From positions 1 through 6,389 of the forward strand of contig JAAUPT010000106.1 in assembly GCA_012032965.1 (NCBI GenBank): a stretch of 6,389 nt of DNA, in the 5' to 3' direction. This document shows positions 1 through 6,389 of this stretch, one piece after another. The first letter of the stretch is position 1; every line of letters starts with the position of its first letter. The translations under genes and the position numbers were made by a program. The stretch comes from Nitrospira sp. (GTDB lineage Bacteria > Nitrospirota > Nitrospiria > Nitrospirales > Nitrospiraceae). The notes beneath the pieces are model-generated. The model was not told the origin of the DNA and made no database searches. It saw only the letters and a program-made list of their open reading frames with translations.

Positions 1-493
1 AGAGCATCGCGGCAGAGCTGAGTTGCGCATTGCCAGGCGTGCCAAGCGCGTCGGCCACCTTCTCACCGAAGTCGTGGAACATCTCGTTCTTGGTTTTGGA
101 GTCTTCAGAGATCAGGAACTTGTAGTGCTCATAGGTCTGCCGACTGTCCGCCACGGTCGTGCCGATCGTCATCACGATTTCCATCTGATCGGCATGATTC
201 CCGAAGGCTGGTTCCAGGGCGTGCTTCAACTGTTGCGTCACGGCATCTTCCAGCTCGTTCATAAACCCCATCTGGTCCTTGAGCGGTATGTGGAGGGCCA
301 CCAGTCGGTCCGTGAGATTGAACATGATTTTGAGGAATTCCAGATAGATGCCCCATTCATCCTGGCGTTTGAGTTTCAGCGCCTGGTTGGGGGCATGGCG
401 CTTCATCATCGTGACTGATTCGCCCGACACGGCGAGCATCAGTTCGGCCAGCTGGCGAAGGCGGTCTTTGTATTCAGTGGTGGCAGTAGCCAT
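1..493 (-). CDS. Unrecognised helical hypothetical protein (3' end beyond the window)
   Basis: An uninterrupted minus-strand frame opens at the ATG at 493 (first residues MATATTEYKDRLRQLAEL) and gives 164 codons before leaving the window at base 2, so the C-terminus is missing. Start choice is supported by AGGGAG five bases upstream of the ATG. The protein is hydrophilic, with no signal peptide or membrane segment. It is rich in charged residues, Met, Leu and Gln, and its pattern suggests amphipathic helices (for example EFLKIMFNLTDRL near 51-63 and FMNELEDAVTQQLKHALEP near 77-95). I see no cysteine and no catalytic motif. I do not recognise the family and assign no function. A plus-strand frame over 23-418 is its antisense shadow. 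That it is a real gene is fairly sure from the long clean frame, good ribosome site and upstream -10 box. Confidence 0.8.
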   Translation of the reverse strand, partial: MATATTEYKDRLRQLAELMLAVSGESVTMMKRHAPNQALKLKRQDEWGIYLEFLKIMFNLTDRLVALHIPLKDQMGFMNELEDAVTQQLKHALEPAFGNHADQMEIVMTIGTTVADSRQTYEHYKFLISEDSKTKNEMFHDFGEKVADALGTPGNAQLSSAAML

Positions 494-498
494 AGGTC

Positions 499-544
499 TC
501 CCTAATGAATAGGGAATTATAACGGAGACGTGCGAGGGGAGAAA
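499..544 (-). promoter_or_regulatory. Putative promoter and inverted repeat ahead of the leftmost gene
   Basis: On the minus strand a perfect TATAAT lies at 521-516, 22 bases upstream of the ATG at 493. A weak -35 candidate (TTTCTC, 544-539) sits at 17-bp spacing. Transcription would begin near 509, giving a very short leader. A perfect 6-bp inverted repeat, TCCCTA/TAGGGA (499-504 and 510-515, 5-base spacer), lies between the -10 box and the start codon and covers most of the Shine-Dalgarno AGGGAG. It could be an operator. If transcription starts further upstream, it could instead be a hairpin hiding the ribosome site. The weak -35 keeps confidence moderate. Confidence 0.4.
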
Positions 545-774
545 AGAGGTGAATTCAGTAATTCGTTGTCCCTTCTATAGGTCTTTGCCACGGTAGAAAT
601 TGCGATACCATCCATCTCGCTTAGAAGGCTTCGAGCAATACAAGAGCAGAAGTTGGCATCGCCTGCTGTAATATGACATTGTGAAAGGTCCAAATATTCC
701 TGATCGGGTCTTACAGCCCAAGGGTGGCCGTTCGTTCCATCTCTAATTGACTTTCCCTCCAGTTGCCGTTCCAT
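517..774 (-). CDS. Doubtful small ORF in the divergent intergenic region (85 aa)
   Basis: The bases between the leftmost gene and the DUF4112 gene (494-809) hold no confident gene. The best candidate is a minus-strand frame from the ATG at 774 (MERQLEGKSIRDGTNG...) to the TAA at 519-517, with GGAAGG three bases before the start, which is rather close. It would end 23 bases before the ATG of the leftmost gene, in the same direction. The frame stays open further upstream to 888, but that part is antisense to the DUF4112 gene. The product has three Cys residues clustered near its middle, no recognisable domain, and composition unlike its neighbours. It may be a small gene, a decayed remnant or chance. 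Confidence 0.2.
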   Translation of the reverse strand: MERQLEGKSIRDGTNGHPWAVRPDQEYLDLSQCHITAGDANFCSCIARSLLSEMDGIAISTVAKTYRRDNELLNSPLFSPRTSPL

Positions 775-791
775 GACCCTTCCGATACATT
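763..791 (+). promoter_or_regulatory. Weak candidate promoter for the DUF4112 gene
   Basis: TTGCCG (763-768) and TACATT (786-791) are separated by 17 bases, each matching four of six consensus bases. Transcription would start near 798, just before the AGGG ribosome site at 801-804. The match is modest and other weak pairs exist nearby, so this is only a suggestion. Confidence 0.2.
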
Positions 792-809
792 GATCGCTAC
801 AGGGTGACG

Positions 810-1349
810 ATGAGCTCAGATTCAATGTTTCCAGTTCATGAGAAACAGAAGAAGTCGCCGATTGAGGTCTTGCCGCGTGATGAGGCACGTGAGCACTTGC
901 TCACGATCGCGGACATTATTGCCAAAGTGATGGACACGACGATCAGGATTCCTGGGACGTCCTGGTACATTGGGTTGGATCCGTTGCTCGGACTCATTCC
1001 TGGGATTGGGGATGTCCTCGCCAATCTCATCGGAACAGTCATCCTTGGATTGGCAACGCGCTTACAACTTCCCCGGGTTGTGCTTGCCCGGATGAGTCTC
1101 AATCTACTTATCAATGGGACGGTCGGAGCCGTTCCGATTGTCGGGGATCTTTTCTCGGTCTGGTTTCGGAGTCATTCGAGAAACGCCGCGCTGCTTCGCG
1201 ACGCAGCCATGAAGCCGGATCGGGAGACTCACACCGATTGGTTCTACGTGGGCGGGATTATCGGGGGCACGATAGCCCTCCTGCTGCTTATGATCGCCTT
1301 CATCATATGGTTGATCTACAAGCTGTGGATGATGGTCTCAGGTGGATAG
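810..1349 (+). CDS. DUF4112 family membrane protein
   Basis: This 179-residue protein belongs to the DUF4112 family (Pfam PF13430), recognised by two related loops, GLIPGIGD at 61-68 and GAVPIVGDLF at 106-115, followed by WFRSHSRNAALL. These are the family's paired P-x-(I/V)-G-D signatures in hydrophobic stretches. The N-terminus is charged and soluble. Residues about 54-82 and 90-118 are hydrophobic or amphipathic, and a strong C-terminal membrane segment spans about 146-172 (GGIIGGTIALLLLMIAFIIW). It is probably an inner-membrane protein. The molecular function of the family is unknown to me. I chose ATG 810 because AGGG at 801-804 is five bases upstream. A GTG at 804 in the same frame would add two residues but has worse ribosome-site spacing. 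It is followed by the helicase gene 76 bases downstream. Confidence 0.85.
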   Translation: MSSDSMFPVHEKQKKSPIEVLPRDEAREHLLTIADIIAKVMDTTIRIPGTSWYIGLDPLLGLIPGIGDVLANLIGTVILGLATRLQLPRVVLARMSLNLLINGTVGAVPIVGDLFSVWFRSHSRNAALLRDAAMKPDRETHTDWFYVGGIIGGTIALLLLMIAFIIWLIYKLWMMVSGG

Positions 1350-1425
1350 GAATGGGAAGTCGAGTGTGGTATAGACGAGCCTTCCTGAATGACTAAACTG
1401 CTGAATACCTCCGGCGCATACTTCC

Positions 1426-3153
1426 ATGGAACGAGAAGTTAAAACCTATGTGCTGAAACGGTCTGCGGAGGACGCTGTGCCCCGCACGTTGTCGATCGAT
1501 TACGCGGCGGCGCTGAATCCACAGCAACTGGCCGCAGTGACGGCGGGTGATGGGCCATCGCTGGTCATTGCGGGAGCCGGCAGCGGGAAGACACGCACGC
1601 TGGTCTATCGCGTGGCCTATCTGATCGATTCGGGTGTGGATCCTTCGAATATTCTCCTGCTCACATTTACGCGTAAGTCCGCACAGGAAATGTTGGAGCG
1701 GGCTGGCGATCTCATCGGGGTGAGCAGCCGGCGGGTCTGCGGAGGGACGTTCCACTCGGTGGCCAATATGCTGTTACGCCGGCATGGCCGATCGATCGGG
1801 ATCGAGCCTGGTTTCACGATTCTGGATCGGGGTGACGCGGAAGATTTGATCGCCCTGATGAGATCGCAGCTGGGGCTCAACGAAAAAGACAAACGCTTTC
1901 CCCGCAAGGGGACCATCATGGAAATGATCAGTAAGAGTGAGAATACCCTACGCAGTCTCGACGAAATCATTCTGGAAGAGTTCAGTCATTTTACCGATCA
2001 TTCGGAGGATCTCGGGCGACTCCAGAAGGCCTATCAAACCGCGAAGCGTCAAAAACAACTCTTGGATTACGACGATCTATTGGTGATGCTGCGGCAGCTG
2101 CTCTTGCTGGATGAGACGGCTCGCGTGAATATTTCCCGTCAGTATCGCTACATCCTTGTGGATGAGTACCAAGACACGAATCGGTTGCAGGCTGAGGTCA
2201 TCCGGCAACTGGCGACGACATACCAGAATGTGATGGTGGTGGGCGACGACTCGCAGTCCATCTATGCGTTCCGAGGCGCGACATTCAAGAACATCATGGA
2301 ATTTCCCCTGCTGTTCCCTGGCACGACGGTCTATAAGCTGGAAGAGAACTACCGCAGCACGCAGCCGATTTTGAATCTCGCGAACTGCATTATCGAAGAA
2401 GCAGCGGAGAAGTATACGAAGCGGCTCTTCACGAGAAAGATCGATGGGCCCCTCCCGTCGTTAGTAGAAGCCGCAGGGGAAAATGCGCAGTCGCGATTCA
2501 TTGGCCAGAAGATTCTTGAGCTTCGCGAAGAAGGGGTGCCGCTGGATGAGGTCGCGGTCTTGTTTCGATCGAGTTTTCATTCGTTCGATCTGGAAATCGA
2601 GCTCTCTCGGAAGGGGCTCCCCTTTATTAAGCGGGGCGGGGTGAAGTTTATCGAGACCGCCCATGTCAAAGATTTGTTGGCCCATGTGCGTGTGGTCTCG
2701 AACTCGCTCGATACGGTCAGTTGGCATCGTGTGCTGATGTTGGTAGAAGGCGTGGGGCCGAAGAAAGCCCAGGATTTGCTCGCCGCGATCATGAAAACAG
2801 ACCGACCGTATGATGTGCTGCGCGGAGTGAGTGGGCGCTCTGGACCAGGGCTCAAGAACTTGGCCAATACACTGGAGAGCTTGGCGGGATCGGATGACCG
2901 GCAGCCTGCTGAACAGGTTAACCATATCTATGAGTATTACCTTCCGATCCTCAAGGACCAGTACGACGACTACCCCAAGCGGACGAGAGATCTCGATCAC
3001 CTCCATACGATTGCCGAGGGGTATCATGGCATCGATGAGTTTCTGGCCGATTTGGCGCTAGAACCACCGGATGGCAGTGCGGTGGATGTAGAAGCAGGCG
3101 ATCGAGACGACGAACGATGGTGCTCTCGACGATCCACTCTGCGAAGGGACTAG
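1426..3153 (+). CDS. UvrD/Rep-family (superfamily 1) ATP-dependent DNA helicase, reading frame broken before motif V
   Basis: This gene codes for a 3'-5' DNA helicase of the UvrD/PcrA/Rep family, which unwinds DNA in repair and replication restart. Visible motifs, by residue: Q-motif NPQQ 31-34; Walker A GAGSGKT 50-56; motif Ia LLLTFTRKSAQEM 77-89; Walker B/motif II VDEYQD 245-250; motif III GDDSQSIYAFRGA 273-285; motif IV LEENYRS 305-311. A GVGPKKA segment at 442-448 fits the 2B region. As written, the frame ends at 575 residues in unrelated sequence after DDER (residues 561-564). Motifs V and VI lie just downstream in other frames, so this product alone should not be an active helicase. With one base restored at each of two places the protein would be about 675 residues, ending at 3451. 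The start at ATG 1426 has no clear ribosome site. An in-frame stop at 1402 limits any upstream start. Confidence 0.9.
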   Translation: MEREVKTYVLKRSAEDAVPRTLSIDYAAALNPQQLAAVTAGDGPSLVIAGAGSGKTRTLVYRVAYLIDSGVDPSNILLLTFTRKSAQEMLERAGDLIGVSSRRVCGGTFHSVANMLLRRHGRSIGIEPGFTILDRGDAEDLIALMRSQLGLNEKDKRFPRKGTIMEMISKSENTLRSLDEIILEEFSHFTDHSEDLGRLQKAYQTAKRQKQLLDYDDLLVMLRQLLLLDETARVNISRQYRYILVDEYQDTNRLQAEVIRQLATTYQNVMVVGDDSQSIYAFRGATFKNIMEFPLLFPGTTVYKLEENYRSTQPILNLANCIIEEAAEKYTKRLFTRKIDGPLPSLVEAAGENAQSRFIGQKILELREEGVPLDEVAVLFRSSFHSFDLEIELSRKGLPFIKRGGVKFIETAHVKDLLAHVRVVSNSLDTVSWHRVLMLVEGVGPKKAQDLLAAIMKTDRPYDVLRGVSGRSGPGLKNLANTLESLAGSDDRQPAEQVNHIYEYYLPILKDQYDDYPKRTRDLDHLHTIAEGYHGIDEFLADLALEPPDGSAVDVEAGDRDDERWCSRRSTLRRD

Positions 3154-3451
3154 AGTGGCAGTGCGTGTTTGTGATCTGGGTTGTCGACGGCCGGTTTCCG
3201 TCAGCCTATTCCTTCCTCACCGAGGAGGAATTGGAGGAAGAACGGCGGCTCTTTTACGTGGCCGTCACTCGAGCCAAGCGGCATTTGTTTTGACGTATCC
3301 CATCAACGTGTACGATAAGACCAGCGGGATGTTGCTCTCAAAGCCTTCAAGATTTCTGGACCATGTGTCTTCCGACCTGCTCGACACGCTTGCTCTCATA
3401 GAGGAAGGTGGACGAGAGGAGTGGGGGACGGCGCCAGATCCGTACTATTGA
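3117..3451 (+). pseudogene. Displaced C-terminal part of the UvrD-type helicase (motifs V and VI, in two further frames)
   Basis: From 3117 a second frame reads MVLSTIHSAKGLEW (motif V, with the Q/S-A-K-G-L-E-W signature). It continues through DGRFPS and EEELEEERRLFYVAVTRAKR (motif VI, with the arginine finger region) and stops at a TGA at 3291-3293. A third frame then continues as LTYPINVYDKTSG to the natural end DPYY at 3451. Each join needs one extra base: CGA-ATG in place of CGATG near 3116, and TTTTT in place of TTTT near 3288-3291. The segment has no ribosome site of its own and is plainly the tail of the preceding gene. The reconstructed protein ends soon after motif VI, without the longer C-terminal extension of PcrA/UvrD. 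Either two sequencing deletions or a recent pseudogene explains it. Confidence 0.85.
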
Positions 3452-3499
3452 TTGATCGTGGTGTCGGATCGCAGCGCATTCATAGTCCTTCCTGTGCTC

Positions 3500-3583
3500 A
3501 TGAGTCGCTTCACCATTCAACTATTTCTGGTGTGGTGCTGCTGGTCGATGTGGGGCCAGCCTGCAGAGGCCGCTGGTGCACCC
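3500..3583 (+). other. Signal peptide coding segment, out of frame with the metallopeptidase body
   Basis: From ATG 3500 the frame reads MSRFTIQLFLVWCCWSMWGQ followed by PAEAAGAP. This has a basic N-end, a hydrophobic core at residues 4-19 and an A-E-A cleavage signature at 22-24, the form of a Sec signal peptide. The frame stays open only to 3700 with unrelated sequence. Dropping one C from the CCCC run at 3581-3584 joins it directly to the metallopeptidase frame (AGAP then RMKSVVRDMMW). The joined protein would be 302 residues and exported. I see no good Shine-Dalgarno site before 3500. Confidence 0.6.
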
Positions 3584-4409
3584 CAGAATGAAGAGCGTAG
3601 TGCGGGACATGATGTGGGCGCGTGTTATCGACGATGCACAGCGGTTGCAGTTGCCTACAAATTTTTTGAAGGCACTTCCGCCGGACTTTATTCATGTTGA
3701 ATTCGACGACCTGCGGACCTATGCCGCGGAGTACCATCCCGACGATCATCGAATGGTGCTCGACCGGTCATTGTCATTCAACGCAGCGGGAAGGATACTC
3801 AAGCCGCTGAGCAAGATGACATACAAAGAACTGGACGTGCTCTATCACGAGCTGTTTCATGCCTATCTCGATTATCTTGCAGTCGTTGATGCGCAATCCG
3901 ACGAGGCCGGTCATCGGTCTGATGAATTGCTGCATTTCGCCAGAGAACAACAGGTCTGTCGATATGGAGAAGTGCAGATCACGCCGATCATTCAACGAAA
4001 GGATGAGACGGAATCACGCTATTTGACGCAGGCAGAGTCGTGGGAAGCATTGAACGAAACATGGGCGGTCTTTATCGGTTGGGCGATCTGGAATCAACTA
4101 GAAGTGCAGCACAAGACCAAGCGATCAATGTTTCAAGAGCCGCGGCAAGCTACTCATTGGATACAACGGTTCAAAATGGCTTTTGAGAGAGGGGCGTTTC
4201 GCGGATACTACGTTCCAGAGGATCCGGATGAACGGCGTCTCGCACGGAAAAGATACTTAGCGCAACAGTCGCAACTGGCTTTGGAAGAGGCTGGGGTTTT
4301 GATGAAGCAAGTACTTGGTTTTCAAGACGCTTTTATTGATCGGCTGATGACGTCGTTCGGGGCAACCAGGGCATCATCCTGTTCCACCGCAGAGGGGAGG
4401 GCGGAATAA
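3576..4409 (+). CDS. Putative zinc metallopeptidase with HELFH motif, probably exported
   Basis: The body of this gene encodes 277 residues from a GTG at 3576. It contains YHELFHAY, the HExxH zinc-binding and catalytic motif, with HELFH at residues 91-95. A second conserved-looking segment, ESWEALNETWAVFIGWAI (154-171), resembles the NE-containing helix that supplies the third zinc ligand in thermolysin-like gluzincins, making Glu161 or Glu157 the likely ligand. The stretch RMVLDRSLSF (59-68) before the active site could be the substrate-binding edge strand. I cannot place it in a named family. GAGG at 3566-3569 lies six bases before GTG 3576, so a cytoplasmic form starting there is possible. 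The signal peptide just upstream in another frame makes an exported 302-residue form from 3500 more likely. It follows the helicase by 48 bases and could share its transcript. The substrate is unknown. Confidence 0.7.
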   Translation: MHPRMKSVVRDMMWARVIDDAQRLQLPTNFLKALPPDFIHVEFDDLRTYAAEYHPDDHRMVLDRSLSFNAAGRILKPLSKMTYKELDVLYHELFHAYLDYLAVVDAQSDEAGHRSDELLHFAREQQVCRYGEVQITPIIQRKDETESRYLTQAESWEALNETWAVFIGWAIWNQLEVQHKTKRSMFQEPRQATHWIQRFKMAFERGAFRGYYVPEDPDERRLARKRYLAQQSQLALEEAGVLMKQVLGFQDAFIDRLMTSFGATRASSCSTAEGRAE

Positions 4410-4426
4410 AAATGACCAGAGCCGAA

Positions 4427-4463
4427 TTCTCCGCTTGACACGGAGAAAGTTCATCAATAGAAT
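4427..4463 (+). promoter_or_regulatory. Strong sigma-70 promoter for the tRNA-tuf operon, -35 box inside an inverted repeat
   Basis: A perfect TTGACA (4435-4440) and TAGAAT (4458-4463) are exactly 17 bases apart, which is a near-consensus housekeeping promoter. Transcription should begin near 4470 and run into tRNA-Tyr, leaving a leader of about 165 bases. The arms TTCTCCG (4427-4433) and CGGAGAA (4441-4447) form a perfect 7-bp inverted repeat whose 7-base loop (4434-4440) is one C plus the whole -35 box. The repeat could bind a regulator or act as a weak end-of-gene hairpin for the metallopeptidase gene. It has no T-run, so it is not a standard terminator. Confidence 0.75.
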
Positions 4464-4469
4464 CCAGCA

Positions 4470-4635
4470 TTTCCTAATCTAGCCTGTCCGAGCACACCAG
4501 TGGAATCAATCTTGAATGATTGAGGAGTAAAGCTGTGCACGGGTAGGCCTGCTTTTCTTTGTGGTAGGCAAGTCGAAGATAGCGTCAGGCGGGTGAGCAA
4601 TAAATTTTCATCCACGTAGATTCATGACTCACTGC
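4470..4635 (+). other. Leader of the tRNA-tuf transcript, no gene seen
   Basis: This stretch between the predicted transcription start and tRNA-Tyr contains no convincing ORF. It has a perfect but AT-rich inverted repeat, TCAATC/GATTGA (4506-4511 and 4518-4523), and a weak pairing of GCCTGC with GTAGGC around 4547-4570. A GAGGAG at 4522-4527 precedes only a three-codon frame. The leader is presumably removed during tRNA processing. I see no clear regulatory element. Confidence 0.4.
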
Positions 4636-4721
4636 GGGCAGGTACCCAAGTGGCCAAAGGGGGCAGACTGTAAATCTGCTGGCTTATGTCTTCCAAGGTT
4701 CGAATCCTTGCCTGCCCACCA
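4636..4721 (+). tRNA. tRNA-Tyr (anticodon GTA)
   Basis: The acceptor arms GGGCAGG (4636-4642) and CCTGCCC (4711-4717) pair perfectly, followed by discriminator A and an encoded CCA (4719-4721). The anticodon stem GCAGA/TCTGC holds the loop CTGTAAA with anticodon GTA at 4670-4672. A long variable arm (about 14 bases) makes it a class II tRNA, as expected for bacterial Tyr. The T-arm is CAAGG-TTCGAAT-CCTTG. It is the first gene of the tRNA-tuf operon and reads UAC and UAU codons. Confidence 0.97.
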
Positions 4722-4832
4722 TAATAGCGCTTGGCTCGTGTTGGTTGAGCTTTAGTATGAGTGGGCAAGTCAGATAGGTATGTTGAGGAATGTTTGGCTT
4801 GGCGCGATATGAACGGAGATCTGGGGGAATGG

Positions 4833-4907
4833 GCGGGCGTAGCTCAGTGGTAGAGTTCCAGCCTTCCAAGCTGGCTGTCGTGGGTTCAAATCCCATCGCC
4901 CGCTCCA
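4833..4907 (+). tRNA. tRNA-Gly (anticodon TCC)
   Basis: The acceptor arms GCGGGCG (4833-4839) and CGCCCGC (4897-4903) pair fully, followed by discriminator T and an encoded CCA (4905-4907). The anticodon stem CCAGC/GCTGG holds the loop CTTCCAA, with anticodon TCC at 4865-4867, reading GGA and GGG. It is 75 bases long with a standard short variable loop. It lies 111 bases after tRNA-Tyr. The spacer shows no gene, only a weak possible promoter (TTGGCT 4731, TAGTAT 4753). Confidence 0.97.
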
Positions 4908-5008
4908 AATATAGAAATGGTGCGAAGGCGATCAATTGCAACCTGAAGATCAGGAAAATGTTTGAAGAAGGGGGCTTAACTTTACCGATGGCGCATGACG
5001 TGCCGAAT

Positions 5009-5084
5009 GCCCACGTAGCTCAGTTGGTAGAGCACGTCCTTGGTAAGGACGAGGTCACGCGTTCGATCCGCGTCGTGGGCTCCA
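5009..5084 (+). tRNA. tRNA-Thr (anticodon GGT)
   Basis: The acceptor arms GCCCACG (5009-5015) and CGTGGGC (5074-5080) pair fully, followed by discriminator T and an encoded CCA (5082-5084). The anticodon stem CGTCC/GGACG holds the loop TTGGTAA, with anticodon GGT at 5042-5044, reading ACC and ACU. The T-arm is ACGCG-TTCGATC-CGCGT. It is 101 bases downstream of tRNA-Gly. It is the last tRNA before tuf, as in the E. coli tufB operon. Confidence 0.97.
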
Positions 5085-5290
5085 GCCATGCCTGCTCGTA
5101 CCGCGAGCCATAAAATGGCTCCTGGCGAGCGGATAGACACCTTTACGTTTGCGTTTTTTGGGGGAGCCTAGGTCAGCTCCTCAAGTATGGGCCTTTTGGA
5201 TCTACATAAGCTGGTAAGCTGCCTCGTGCTGCCGCCCTATGGAATGTGTGCCGGGGGGTGCCGGCGGTGGTTCTAGAAAAGGAGTGACGT
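5085..5290 (+). promoter_or_regulatory. tuf leader with two sizeable hairpins
   Basis: This 206-base stretch separates tRNA-Thr from tuf. The first hairpin (5094-5130) has a perfect inner stem GAGCCAT/ATGGCTC (5105-5111 and 5115-5121, AAA loop). Across a small internal loop come CC/GG and an outer stem GCTCG/CGAGC (5094-5098 and 5126-5130). The second (5229-5270) pairs CTGCCGCC with GGCGGTGG, including two G-T pairs, and ends 10 bases before the ribosome site region. A shorter stem, GGAGC/GCTCC, lies at 5163-5180. I found no convincing promoter here, so tuf should be read through from the tRNA promoter. The structures may guide processing of tRNA-Thr away from the tuf mRNA or tune tuf translation. 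No intrinsic terminator is evident: the T-run at 5153-5158 does not directly follow a stem. Confidence 0.45.

Positions 5291-6389
<1,099 letters not shown>

Noticed and set aside
23..418. Plus-strand ORF of 131 residues, His- and Val-rich
   Set aside because: It is antisense to the minus-strand gene at 1-493, which has a better start and ribosome site.
1350..1425. Terminator or promoter between the DUF4112 gene and the helicase
   Set aside because: GGAAG/CTTCC (1355-1386) is a weak, bulged stem without a T-run, and TATAGA at 1370-1375 lacks a -35 partner.
2461..3027. Minus-strand ORF of 188 residues
   Set aside because: It lies wholly antisense to the helicase, has no ribosome site or domain, and is a composition shadow.
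3110..3295. Programmed -1 frameshifting as the explanation of the helicase breaks
   Set aside because: Neither site has an X-XXY-YYZ slippery heptamer in the right frame or an obvious downstream stimulatory stem, and two such sites in one helicase would be odd.
4684..4941. Minus-strand ORF of 85 residues containing GFEPTTASLEGWNSTTELRP
   Set aside because: It is the antisense translation of tRNA-Gly and tRNA-Tyr, a well-known false protein in databases.
4790..5113. Plus-strand ORF of 107 residues (SSVVEFQPSKLAVVGSNPIA, HVAQLVEHVL)
   Set aside because: It is the read-through of tRNA-Gly and tRNA-Thr in one frame. The tRNAs explain the sequence.
5131..5165. Intrinsic terminator or separate promoter ahead of tuf
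   Set aside because: The TTTTTT at 5153-5158 is more than 20 bases from the hairpin at 5094-5130, and TAGACA at 5134-5139 has no -10 box at proper spacing.

Overview
The window looks like a chromosomal segment of a moderately GC-rich free-living bacterium. The EF-Tu sequence, with an unusual switch I stretch, and the general gene style suggest Nitrospira or a relative in the Nitrospirota. That assignment is from memory and has not been searched. I see no mobile element, phage gene, CRISPR array or rRNA.

Left part (1-1349): an unrecognised helical, hydrophilic protein is coded on the minus strand and runs off the left edge. Its start has a good Shine-Dalgarno site, a perfect -10 box and a small inverted repeat. 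A roughly 300-base divergent region follows, holding at most a doubtful 85-residue minus-strand ORF. Next comes a plus-strand membrane protein of the DUF4112 family.

Middle part (1426-4409): a UvrD/Rep-type superfamily 1 helicase is followed 48 bases later by a predicted exported zinc metallopeptidase with an HELFH motif. Both genes are broken on paper. The helicase loses frame twice (near 3116 and near 3291), which cuts off motifs V and VI. The metallopeptidase signal peptide lies in a different frame from its body (break near 3584). All three breaks are single-base differences in short runs of one base within about 470 bases, and the frames around them are otherwise clean. Local sequence error is the simplest explanation, with recent decay as the alternative.

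Right part (4410-6389): a near-consensus sigma-70 promoter drives tRNA-Tyr(GTA), tRNA-Gly(TCC), tRNA-Thr(GGT) and then tuf (EF-Tu), which runs off the right edge after 366 codons. This is the classic tRNA-tuf translation operon known from E. coli tufB and many other bacteria. The -35 box sits exactly in the loop of a perfect 7-bp inverted repeat, and the leader between tRNA-Thr and tuf contains two sizeable hairpins.

I found no convincing new multi-gene system. The points most worth a second look are the EF-Tu switch I variant, the frame breaks, the unassigned metallopeptidase, and the inverted repeats at the tRNA-tuf promoter and in the tuf leader.
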